Positions 22,966 to 29,116 of a DNA stretch of 29,116 bases are shown here, piece after piece. The stretch spans positions 1 through 29,116 of the forward strand of contig DETN01000113.1 of the NCBI GenBank assembly GCA_002362155.1. Direction: 5' to 3'. Below the pieces are notes generated by a model. That model did no database searches. It was not told the origin of the DNA and was given only the letters and a program-made list of their open reading frames with translations. The DNA is from Lachnospiraceae bacterium UBA3287. GTDB taxonomy: Bacteria; Bacillota; Clostridia; Lachnospirales; Lachnospiraceae. Each line of letters starts with the position of its first letter. Position 1 is the stretch's first letter. Position numbers and translations under genes: made by a program.

Positions 22966-23493
22966 TCAGAGCTTTTCCTCATCCGTGCGGAGTTCGAACA
23001 GGCCGCCCTCGAAATAAATGTCCCGTCCTCCGGCATCCTTATAAAATGAGACCTTTTCCGTGCCTACCCGGGTAAAGCCCAGGCTCTCAAGCAGTCTGAC
23101 CGAGGGAACATTGGCCAGGCCCGTGCCTGCCGTGAATTTGTGGATCCCGATCATGGAGAACAGGCGGATCAGCGCCTGGATCCCTTCCTTTGCATAGCCC
23201 TGCCGGTAATAGGCCGAGTCGAAGCAGTAGCCGATGTCCAGGCCGTCCTTTTCCGGATGGAAATCCACGTGGCCGATCATGGTCTCGTGCCTCTGTGTCA
23301 GACAGACCGCAAAGCTGAGTCCGTAGCCGGCCAGCTTCCCTGTCAGCTCTCTGACCTCATCGTCGGAAAGAGGGTGGGGCACGTCATACTGCCCGTATTC
23401 CGAATGTTCAAAGTCACTCCAGATATGCTGAAGATTCCTCCAGTCATCCTCTCTGAGAGAACGAAGTGTAAGCCTTGCGCTGTGAATAACCAT
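22966..23493 (-). CDS. GNAT acetyltransferase, RimJ/RimL-like
   Basis: 175-residue N-acetyltransferase that would use acetyl-CoA to modify an amine on a protein terminus or small molecule. The order RLTLRSLREDDW, IGHVDFHPEKDGLDIGYCF, YYRQGYAKEGIQALI (the acetyl-CoA pyrophosphate loop) and NVPSVRLLESLGF is the standard GNAT_3 pattern. The ribosome site is poor (a G-run, AGGGGGGC, upstream of ATG). The substrate cannot be predicted, and nothing adjacent suggests one. Confidence 0.87.
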   Translation of the reverse strand: MVIHSARLTLRSLREDDWRNLQHIWSDFEHSEYGQYDVPHPLSDDEVRELTGKLAGYGLSFAVCLTQRHETMIGHVDFHPEKDGLDIGYCFDSAYYRQGYAKEGIQALIRLFSMIGIHKFTAGTGLANVPSVRLLESLGFTRVGTEKVSFYKDAGGRDIYFEGGLFELRTDEEKL

Positions 23494-23599
23494 GGAATGC
23501 CCCCCCTGGGACTTGTCCCTGCTGACTGAAATTGCGCGTTAACTCCACACGGATCATACAGGGAAATGCCTTTGCCGGTCTCCGGAGGATATTTGGGGG
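23494..23599. other. Short gap without a recognisable feature
   Basis: Between the GNAT start and the stop of the 33-aa ORF only a weak CCGGAGACCGG repeat is seen. No U-tract terminator for the small ORF and no clear GNAT promoter is evident. Confidence 0.4.
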
Positions 23600-23701
23600 T
23601 CAGTCTTCAAAGTATTCCCTGTAGTCATCCTCGGATGCAAAAAGCATGTAGTTCCCTGCCACATATCCCATGTAACCATTTGGCGTTGCATAGCCTTTCA
23701 T
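23600..23701 (-). CDS. Small 33-residue tyrosine-rich protein of unknown function
   Basis: Short ORF starting MKGYATPNGYMGYVAG and ending in LFASEDDYREYFED. Six Tyr and two Phe in 33 residues, with an acidic C-terminal third and no hydrophobic stretch long enough to be membrane-spanning. It is supported by a textbook ribosome site, GGAGGG at 23709-23714 with a 7-nt gap to the ATG, and by sense-like composition. It lies after the dhaK terminator-like hairpin on the same strand, so it may be expressed by readthrough or from its own weak promoter. I assign no function. Confidence 0.68.
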   Translation of the reverse strand: MKGYATPNGYMGYVAGNYMLFASEDDYREYFED

Positions 23702-23738
23702 CGCTGTGCCCTCCTGTCAGAAATAAGCTTTTGAATGT

Positions 23739-23767
23739 GAAAAGGGGGAGAGGTCATCTCTCCCCCT
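23739..23767 (-). terminator. Terminator of the dha operon
   Basis: 10-bp stem AGGGGGAGAG/CTCTCCCCCT with a 5-nt loop, followed on the minus strand by TTTTCAC. The short U-tract may allow readthrough into the 33-aa ORF. Confidence 0.75.
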
Positions 23768-23834
23768 CTGATATCAATTATCCACATCCACTATCCTTAT
23801 TTTCGGACAATGGGCACCTTTTTATCAGATTTTT

Positions 23835-24833
23835 TTAAAACTGTCTGAAAGCAGGGGTGTCTGCGGGCGCATCCAGCAGGGCCTTCAGTTCGTCATCCAG
23901 CTTCAGCAGTGTGATGGAGAAGCCTTCCATATCCAGGGATGTCATGAAGTTGCCTACCAGAGTCTTTGCGACTTTGATGCCCTTGCCTGCCAGAACATCT
24001 GCCACATGATCGTTGATCAGGTAAAGCTCCATAAGAGGCGTGCCGCCCATGCCGTTGACCATGACAGCGACCTCATCGCCTTCGCCGTAGATGCCTTCTG
24101 CAAGGATCTTGTCCAGCAGAGTGTCCGCCGTTGTATTGGCGTCGGTGATCTTCTCTCTGTGGGTGCCGGGCTCGCCGTGGATACCGATGCCGATCTCCAC
24201 CTCGTCCTCTTCCAGCTCAAAGCTGGGCTTGCCTACTGCAGGGACCGTGCAGGGAGCGACAGCCATGCCCATGGAGCGGACATTGGCGATGACCTTCTCG
24301 GCCACGGCCTTGACCTCGGGAAGGCTCCTGCCTTCCTCTGCGGCCGCGCCTGCGATCTTATGTACGAAAATGGTGCCTGCGATGCCTCTGCGGCCCGTGG
24401 TCCATGTGGAGTTCTCCACGGCCACGTCGTCCGCCACGATGACCTGATCCACTTCAATGTCTTCGTCCCTGGCCATGTCTGCGGCCATCTCGAAGTTCAT
24501 TACGTCGCCCGTATAGTTCTTGATGATCAGAAGAACGCCCTTGCCGGCATCCACCGCATGGATGGCTTCATAGACCTGGTCGGGTGTAGGAGAGGTAAAG
24601 ACTGCGCCGGCCACTGCCGCATCCAGCATGCCTCTGCCTACATAGCCGCCGTGAGCGGGCTCATGTCCGGAGCCGCCGCCGGAGATCAGAGCGACCTTGT
24701 CGGTCTTTTTAGCGCCTGTTCTTGCCACAACGTCCGTGCCGGGCACTCTCTCCACATATTCGGGATGTGCCTTGACCATGCCGTTTAACATTTCGTCGAC
24801 GATATTATCAACGCCGTTTATAAGTTTTTTCAT
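23835..24833 (-). CDS. dhaK: Dihydroxyacetone kinase, substrate-binding subunit DhaK
   Basis: 332-residue cytoplasmic subunit that binds dihydroxyacetone covalently as a hemiaminal to a histidine, here His219 in GIHGEPG. Other family marks are LISGGGSGHEPAHGGYVG near the N-terminus, IIKNYTGDVMNFEMA, and VNGMGGTPLMELY. With DhaL and DhaM it forms the PTS-dependent kinase that makes dihydroxyacetone phosphate. It is third in the operon, 18 nt after dhaM, whereas dhaK is usually first. Start MKKLINGVDNIVDEML is typical and is preceded by GGAGGGT. Confidence 0.95.
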   Translation of the reverse strand: MKKLINGVDNIVDEMLNGMVKAHPEYVERVPGTDVVARTGAKKTDKVALISGGGSGHEPAHGGYVGRGMLDAAVAGAVFTSPTPDQVYEAIHAVDAGKGVLLIIKNYTGDVMNFEMAADMARDEDIEVDQVIVADDVAVENSTWTTGRRGIAGTIFVHKIAGAAAEEGRSLPEVKAVAEKVIANVRSMGMAVAPCTVPAVGKPSFELEEDEVEIGIGIHGEPGTHREKITDANTTADTLLDKILAEGIYGEGDEVAVMVNGMGGTPLMELYLINDHVADVLAGKGIKVAKTLVGNFMTSLDMEGFSITLLKLDDELKALLDAPADTPAFRQF

Positions 24834-24851
24834 ATGACCCTCCTGGTAATT

Positions 24852-25235
24852 TTAAAGCTTGTGCATATCTCTGGCTTCCATGGCGGCTTCCAGGACTTCG
24901 TCCAGCCCCGCGCCTGTGGAAGCGGTAACGGCTGCGGATACCGCGCCCTCCACTACGGGCGTATCCGCGATCACGACCCTGATCTCCCTTTCCAGAAGAT
25001 CGATGGCCGTTTCAGCGCTCATAATGGCGCTTCCCAGATCCGCCAGGATCAGGACGCCTTCCCCCCGGTCGGCCTCCTCAATGCCTGCCTGGATCTTAAA
25101 GGCATCTGTTCCGATCCCGCCATCGATCCCGCCTGCGGCGATGATGGGAAGATCGGGAGATGCCATCTGGGATGCCAGTTCTCTGACTCCCTCAGCCAGC
25201 TTTTCGCTGTGGGATACGATAACGATACCTACCAT
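24852..25235 (-). CDS. dhaM: PTS-dependent dihydroxyacetone kinase phosphotransferase DhaM (IIA domain only)
   Basis: 127-residue mannose-type IIA-fold protein that carries phosphate from HPr to ADP bound on DhaL. Phosphoacceptor His9 lies in GIVIVSHS, and GGIDGGIGTDAFKI and ILADLGSAIMSAE are typical of DhaM. The HPr and enzyme-I-like domains present in E. coli DhaM are absent, so it depends on separate HPr. It sits between dhaL (14 nt upstream) and dhaK. Confidence 0.93.
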   Translation of the reverse strand: MVGIVIVSHSEKLAEGVRELASQMASPDLPIIAAGGIDGGIGTDAFKIQAGIEEADRGEGVLILADLGSAIMSAETAIDLLEREIRVVIADTPVVEGAVSAAVTASTGAGLDEVLEAAMEARDMHKL

Positions 25236-25249
25236 AGTCCCGCCTCTCT

Positions 25250-25873
25250 TTACAGTCCTTTGACAAAATCACGGATGGCTTCCAGGGTATAGAGGGAAGA
25301 TGTGGCGCCGGGATCCTGATGTCCGATGCTGCGGTCTCCCAGATAGGAGGCTCTGCCCTTGGTGGCGCGGATGGTCTTTGTATACTCTACACCTTTTTCT
25401 GCTGCCGCACACATATCCGCCAGGCACTCATAGGGGCTTTTCCCGGCTGCCATGCCCTCTGTCAGGGCTTCATAGGCCGGAATCAGGGCGTCCAGCATGG
25501 TCTTTTCGCCCTGTACTGCCTTGCCGCGCATTTTGATGCCGGCAATGGCTTCTTCCATCATAGCCTTTCCGTCTTCCAGGGTCAGGGCTTTCTTGCCTGC
25601 AGCCACCTTGGCCGCCTTCATATATGCCGTTCCGTACAGAGGACCCGAAGCACCGCCGACCTTGGAAAGCAGGGTCATGCCGGTCTTCTTGAGAACGGCG
25701 CCGATATCCTCTTCCTCCTGGGGAAGGGCCTTCAGGGCCTCACTGTAGCCGCGGGCCATGTTGATGCCATGGTCGGCGTCGCCGATCTCGCGGTCCAGCT
25801 CTGTCAGGAAATCCTTGTGTTCTATGATTTTGCTGCCGATCTGTTCAATACACTGATAGATTGCAGATGCCAT
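25250..25873 (-). CDS. dhaL: Dihydroxyacetone kinase ADP-binding subunit DhaL
   Basis: 207-residue subunit holding a permanently bound Mg-ADP that is rephosphorylated by DhaM, then phosphorylates dihydroxyacetone on DhaK. The three metal-binding aspartates are Asp27, Asp32 and Asp34 in ELDREIGDADHG. Further motifs are SKVGGASGPLYGTAY and the C-terminal RASYLGDRSIGHQDPGA. First gene of the operon, with GGGAGGAAACATT before the ATG and a leader of about 118 nt. No DhaS/DhaQ or DhaR regulator is nearby. Confidence 0.95.
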   Translation of the reverse strand: MASAIYQCIEQIGSKIIEHKDFLTELDREIGDADHGINMARGYSEALKALPQEEEDIGAVLKKTGMTLLSKVGGASGPLYGTAYMKAAKVAAGKKALTLEDGKAMMEEAIAGIKMRGKAVQGEKTMLDALIPAYEALTEGMAAGKSPYECLADMCAAAEKGVEYTKTIRATKGRASYLGDRSIGHQDPGATSSLYTLEAIRDFVKGL

Positions 25874-25903
25874 AATGTTTCCTCCCGTACAGCTGCATGC
25901 CCT

Positions 25904-25930
25904 GGCCGGTCGTTGATGGGGCAGCCGGCC
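25904..25930 (-). other. Hairpin in the dha operon leader
   Basis: GGCCGG (25904-25909) pairs with CCGGCC (25925-25930) around a 15-nt loop in the 5' leader. No U-tract follows. Function unknown. Confidence 0.35.
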
Positions 25931-25997
25931 GCGGCATTCGTATCTTTGAAGTAAGACAGGGATCCGCCGTGGGGAAGCGGAAACCTCTCCAACATCT

Positions 25998-26006
25998 ATT
26001 ATAGCA
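25998..26006 (-). promoter_or_regulatory. Extended -10 promoter of the dha operon
   Basis: Minus strand TG-C-TATAAT (26006-25998), perfect -10, no good -35. The AT-rich stretch upstream (26010-26050) could act as an UP element. Confidence 0.65.
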
Positions 26007-26117
26007 AAAATTCACAATGTTTCTCTTTTATTTTTTTATTTTTAGTAGAATTATCCCATAAATCAGCTTCGTTTTCCGGAGAATCCTCCTGCCTTTTTGG
26101 CCCCGGGCCCTCTGCCT

Positions 26118-26147
26118 TTGACTATCCGGCCCGGGGCAGAGTATAAT
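26118..26147 (+). promoter_or_regulatory. Promoter of mutT-cdaR
   Basis: TTGACT (26118-26123), 18 bp, TATAAT (26142-26147), with the start codon 29 bp downstream. Confidence 0.75.
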
Positions 26148-26176
26148 GCCTGTGGATCCGGAAAAAGGAGGCAGAT

Positions 26177-26566
26177 ATGAAAACAGTAAGAGTCGCGGCC
26201 GCGGTGATCCTGGACAAAGGCAGGATCTACGCCACCCAGAGGGGCTACGGAGACTATAAGGACGGCTGGGAATTTCCCGGCGGAAAGATCGAAGAAGGGG
26301 AGACCTCCCGCCAGGCCCTTGTCAGGGAGATCCGGGAGGAGCTGGATCTGATGATCGATCCCCATACCTTCCTTGCCTGCATCGAATATGACTATCCCGC
26401 CTTCCATCTGTCCATGGACTGCTTCCTTTGCAGCATCCTGGAAGGCTCCCCCGTCCTGAAGGAACACGAGGCCGCCAGGTGGCTTTCCAGGGATGCTCTG
26501 GAAAGCGTGGACTGGCTGCCCGCCGACCGGGACCTGCTCCCGCTCCTTTACCGCTGCATGGTCTGA
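26177..26566 (+). CDS. MutT-family Nudix hydrolase (8-oxo-dGTP diphosphatase or related)
   Basis: 129-residue Nudix enzyme, the usual MutT length, expected to hydrolyse oxidised or non-canonical nucleoside triphosphates. The Nudix box runs GGKIEEGE, seven residues, then REIREELDL; the usual Gly after EE-x is Asp here, a mild deviation. The N-terminal VRVAAAVILDKGRIYATQRGYGDYKDGWEFPGG is the standard MutT strand and loop. AAAGGAGG precedes the ATG. The stop is 19 nt before cdaR, so the two are probably cotranscribed. Confidence 0.88.
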   Translation: MKTVRVAAAVILDKGRIYATQRGYGDYKDGWEFPGGKIEEGETSRQALVREIREELDLMIDPHTFLACIEYDYPAFHLSMDCFLCSILEGSPVLKEHEAARWLSRDALESVDWLPADRDLLPLLYRCMV

Positions 26567-26585
26567 ATATCCCAGGGAGGTCTGT

Positions 26586-27692
26586 ATGCCCCATCCTGTA
26601 AGAAGGCACATAGCCCAGCAGATCGTGGATTCCATCAAGAACATCTGCGATCATGACATCAATTTCATAGATACGGACGGCATCATCTACGCCAGCACCG
26701 ACGCTTCCCGGACCGGAGACTTCCATGCGGCAGGAAAACAGGCCGCCCAGAGCGGAGAGACCGTCACAGTGGAAAGGGACGATCCCCTGGCCGGGACCAG
26801 AAAAGGCATCAACATGCCCATCCGCCACAACGGGGAGATCGTTGCGGTCATCGGCATCACCGGAGATCCGGAGGAAGCGGGCCGCTATGCCTATCTGGCC
26901 CAGCGGATCACCACCCTCCTTTTAAAAGAGCACGATCTGGACAGGGAATCCCAGAACCGCCGTACCCGGATCAACTACGTGATCCGGTCCATGATCCACC
27001 AGGAGAACATAGACCAGGCTTTCATGCTGGAGACCCTGCGCCAGAGCGGCATCCGGGATATGGAGGCCCCCTACCGGACTCTTGTGGTCCAGCTGGACTC
27101 CAGGTACAATCCCTCCAACCTCTCCATGATCGAATCAGAGATCCTCCGGGCCTTTTCCCTGGTGGAGCCCTGCCTTTATACCTTCAATTATCCCGGCGAA
27201 TATGTCCTCCTGTCCGAAGCGGAAGCCCTGAAAAAGAGCCTTTCCGCCTTCCGGGACCTGGAGGAGCGCTTCCGGGGCCTTCTGCAGATCGGGGTGGGGG
27301 ATGAGCGCCCCCTGACCCGCCAGTACCGGTCCTATCAGGCCGCCAGACTCTGCTTAAAGAGCATGACGCCCGGCCGGGGCTTTGCCCTTTTTGAAGACCT
27401 GGACCTGGAGATCCTGCTGGGAAGCGTATCGGACCACGCCCGCCGGGCTTTTCTGGACCGGGTCACGGCGTCCCTGGAGGACGGTGACCGGGAGCTTCTC
27501 TCCGCCTACTTCGGCCGGGGCATGTCTCTCAAGGAGACCTGCGAAGCCCTCTTTATCCATAAGAACACCCTCCAGTACCGGCTAAAGCGCATTGCCGAAA
27601 AGACCGGCTACGATCCCAGAGCCTTCCGGGATGCGGCCGTCCTCTATGCGGCCCTCAAGCTGGAAGCCCTCTCCGGACAGGAAAAAGGATAA
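26586..27692 (+). CDS. CdaR-family sugar diacid/glycerate-responsive regulator
   Basis: 368-residue transcriptional activator type. Residues about 1-135 are a sugar-diacid recognition domain (RRHIAQQIVDSIKNICDHDINFIDTDGIIYASTD, then GINMPIRHNGEIVAVIGITGDPEE). A central linker domain follows. The C-terminal PucR-type HTH_30 includes SLKETCEALFIHKNTLQYRLKRIAEKTGYDPR (about 310-345). CdaR proteins control glucarate/galactarate/glycerate genes, and the next gene, convergent, is glycerate kinase. An upstream frame opens at 26493, but GGGAGG before the ATG at 26586 and the conserved start decide for the shorter form. Confidence 0.9.
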   Translation: MPHPVRRHIAQQIVDSIKNICDHDINFIDTDGIIYASTDASRTGDFHAAGKQAAQSGETVTVERDDPLAGTRKGINMPIRHNGEIVAVIGITGDPEEAGRYAYLAQRITTLLLKEHDLDRESQNRRTRINYVIRSMIHQENIDQAFMLETLRQSGIRDMEAPYRTLVVQLDSRYNPSNLSMIESEILRAFSLVEPCLYTFNYPGEYVLLSEAEALKKSLSAFRDLEERFRGLLQIGVGDERPLTRQYRSYQAARLCLKSMTPGRGFALFEDLDLEILLGSVSDHARRAFLDRVTASLEDGDRELLSAYFGRGMSLKETCEALFIHKNTLQYRLKRIAEKTGYDPRAFRDAAVLYAALKLEALSGQEKG

Positions 27693-27701
27693 GAAAAGAC
27701 A

Positions 27702-27748
27702 AAGAAGGCCTCTGCCGCATTTTCTGCAGCAGAGGCCTCTTCCTCTTT
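27702..27748. terminator. Terminator between cdaR and glycerate kinase
   Basis: GGCCTCTGC (27707-27715) pairs with GCAGAGGCC (27729-27737). T-rich tracts lie on both sides, so it may act in both directions. The U-tracts are interrupted. Confidence 0.7.
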
Positions 27749-27779
27749 TCTTATAATGGATACGGATTCCGTCCTGTCC

Positions 27780-28925
27780 TTATTTAGCGGCGATGTCCAT
27801 GCCGGCCTTGACGAAGCGGAACATTCTGACAGCGCCCTTGTAATAGAGCTCTTCCGCTCTGCCTAAAGCCTCCTCCAGGGGCATGGGAGCGTCCACTGTG
27901 GTCATGAGGGATACGATGCCGTGGTCAAAGATCTGCTCTGCGCCCTTGCCAAGGGATCCGCACAGGCCTACGGCCGCAACGCCCTTTGCCTTTGCGCGGA
28001 CGCCGACGCCCTGCATGACCTTGCCGAAGCAGGACTGCCAGTCGGTACGGCCTTCGCCAGTGACCACCAGGTCCACGCCTTCCAGCCTTCCGTTGAAATC
28101 GATCAGGTCCAGAACGGTGTCGATACCGGACTTCATCTCGCCGCCAAGGAAGACCTTGAGGGCCGTGCCCAGGCCGCCTGCAGCGCCGCCGCCGCGGATC
28201 TGGTCCGCGTCGATGCCGTAGAGGCCCTTTACCAGATCACGGTAGTTGCACATGCCCTTTTCCAGTCTGTCCAGGATCTCCGGGGTGCCGCCCTTCTGTT
28301 TGCCGAAGGTATAGGTGGCGCCGTCGGGGCCGCAGAGGGGGTTGGTAACGTCGCACATGACGGTGATCCTGGCGCCTTTGATGCGGGCATCCAGGCCGGA
28401 ATCGTCGATGGAAGCGATCTTTTCCAGATCTCTGCCGAAGCCTTCCAGCTCATTGCCGTCTGCGTCCAGGAAACGGACGCCAAGGGCTCTGACGCAGCCC
28501 ATGCCGCCGTCATTGGTGGCAGATCCGCCGATGGCGATGGAAATATCTGTATAGCCTTTGTCCAGGGCGTCCCTGATCAGTTCGCCGGTGCCGTAGGTAG
28601 TGGTGTTCAGAGGGTTCCTCTTTTCTGCGGGAACCATGGGAAGACCCGATGCGGCTGCCATCTCGATGACGGCCTTTCCGTCTCCGAAGACGCCGTAGTA
28701 AGCCTCCGTTTCCTCCATAAGAGGGCCGTGGACCTTTACAAAGACCTTCTCGCCCTTCTCTGCGGAAATGACCGCGTCGGTGGTGCCTTCACCGCCGTCT
28801 GCCACGGCTACGCCGCTGTATTCCACCTCTCCGAACACGTCCTTTGCCGCTCTGGCCAGGATCTCCTGTGTCTGCTCGCTGGAAAGAGTTCCCTTAAAAG
28901 AATCCGATGCAAATAAGAATTTCAT
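27780..28925 (-). CDS. Glycerate kinase (GarK/GlxK family)
   Basis: 381-residue cytoplasmic kinase phosphorylating D-glycerate to a phosphoglycerate (2-phosphoglycerate in this family), feeding lower glycolysis. Start MKFLFASDSFKGTLSS, then VADGGEGTTDA, IAIGGSATNDGGMGC, RGGGAAGGLG and VVTGEGRTDWQS are family hallmarks. A longer frame runs to 29048, but the extra N-terminal residues are not conserved in the family, and AAGAGGGAAGG precedes the ATG at 28925. It is convergent with the CdaR-type regulator, its likely controller. An extended -10, TG-T-TACAAT, lies at 28997-28989 on the minus strand. Confidence 0.95.
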   Translation of the reverse strand: MKFLFASDSFKGTLSSEQTQEILARAAKDVFGEVEYSGVAVADGGEGTTDAVISAEKGEKVFVKVHGPLMEETEAYYGVFGDGKAVIEMAAASGLPMVPAEKRNPLNTTTYGTGELIRDALDKGYTDISIAIGGSATNDGGMGCVRALGVRFLDADGNELEGFGRDLEKIASIDDSGLDARIKGARITVMCDVTNPLCGPDGATYTFGKQKGGTPEILDRLEKGMCNYRDLVKGLYGIDADQIRGGGAAGGLGTALKVFLGGEMKSGIDTVLDLIDFNGRLEGVDLVVTGEGRTDWQSCFGKVMQGVGVRAKAKGVAAVGLCGSLGKGAEQIFDHGIVSLMTTVDAPMPLEEALGRAEELYYKGAVRMFRFVKAGMDIAAK

Positions 28926-28988
28926 AACCTTCCCTCTTCTTTCTCCGGTCCCCTGGGCCCGGCTGCTTTTGTTTACTTTCATGCTCTT

Positions 28989-28997
28989 ATTGTAACA
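28989..28997 (-). promoter_or_regulatory. Candidate extended -10 of glycerate kinase
   Basis: Minus strand TG-T-TACAAT, about 65 bp upstream of the start. No standard -35 is seen. A CdaR site cannot be identified from this single locus. Confidence 0.4.
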
Positions 28998-29048
28998 TTG
29001 ATTTCTTTTATCTTCCATGTCACGCAGAACAAAATCCAGCAGTCCCAT

Positions 29049-29116
29049 TATTTACTTTTTGTTATATAAGACATTATTCTCCGGATATATATTTCATTTT
29101 TGTGTTCATGCCGGGC
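29049..29116. other. AT-rich window end
   Basis: AT-rich sequence with a TTGTTATATAA motif also found in the dnaJ promoter region (977-986). No gene start is identified before the edge. Confidence 0.4.

Noticed and set aside
25874..25997. Riboswitch in the dha leader
   Set aside because: Only one simple hairpin is visible. No conserved core of a riboswitch class that I can recognise is present.
27921..28916. 331-codon plus-strand frame opposite glycerate kinase
   Set aside because: Antisense shadow. The glycerate kinase frame carries all conserved motifs.
1..29116. CRISPR array, insertion sequence, prophage or restriction/defence island
   Set aside because: No regularly spaced direct repeats, transposase, integrase, terminal repeats or defence-type gene cluster could be found on either strand.

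Overview
The window looks like a chromosomal segment of a fermentative, GC-rich, Gram-positive Clostridia member, most likely Lachnospiraceae-like. This is inferred from gene content and style: strong AGGAGG-type ribosome sites, many extended -10 promoters, short intergenic hairpins with U-tracts, lipoproteins, rubrerythrin, PTS sugar uptake and D-lactate fermentation. No phage, transposon, CRISPR array or rRNA is visible. The genus cannot be fixed from sequence alone.

Layout. 1-1.0 kb: 3'-truncated DnaJ-family co-chaperone (-). 1.1-5.4 kb: trehalose module, treB-treC (-) divergent from the GntR repressor treR (+), with three near-identical 12-bp palindromes between them, one inside the treB promoter spacer. 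5.5-7.5 kb: soluble hybrid histidine kinase with two PAS-like regions. 7.5-10.6 kb: L-arabinose isomerase araA followed by the GntR/LacI-type repressor araR, with a terminator-like hairpin in the araR leader. 10.7-12.6 kb: carboxylesterase lipoprotein. 12.6-13.8 kb: divergent glycerol-1-phosphate-dehydrogenase-like protein (-). 14.0-15.4 kb: rubrerythrin (+), lone HicB-like protein (-) and tRNA-Gly(GCC) (-). 15.5-18.85 kb: tight four-gene operon (-) of lipoprotein, MATE transporter, chorismate mutase-ACT and Nudix hydrolase. 18.9-20.4 kb: an HPr domain fused to a D-lactate dehydrogenase (-). 20.6-23.7 kb: GT2 glycosyltransferase, soluble Ser/Thr kinase, GNAT acetyltransferase and an easily missed 33-residue ORF, all (-). 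23.8-26.0 kb: PTS-dependent dihydroxyacetone kinase operon in the order dhaL-dhaM-dhaK (-). 26.1-29.1 kb: mutT-cdaR (+) convergent with glycerate kinase (-).

How the genes fit together. Much of the window concerns PEP/pyruvate-linked carbon flow. Trehalose and dihydroxyacetone are phosphorylated by PTS phosphate passing through HPr. Arabinose enters the pentose pathway. Glycerate kinase feeds lower glycolysis, and D-lactate dehydrogenase disposes of pyruvate and NADH. The outstanding item is the HPr-D-LDH fusion at 18982-20283. It keeps the phosphorylatable His15 of HPr but has Asn where Gram-positive HPr carries regulatory Ser46, joined to a complete LdhA-type enzyme. This suggests a physical link between the PTS, which makes pyruvate from PEP, and the enzyme that reduces pyruvate. 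Other points worth checking are the triple TreR operator, the araR leader terminator, the 33-aa ORF, and the dehydrogenase with a replaced metal ligand.
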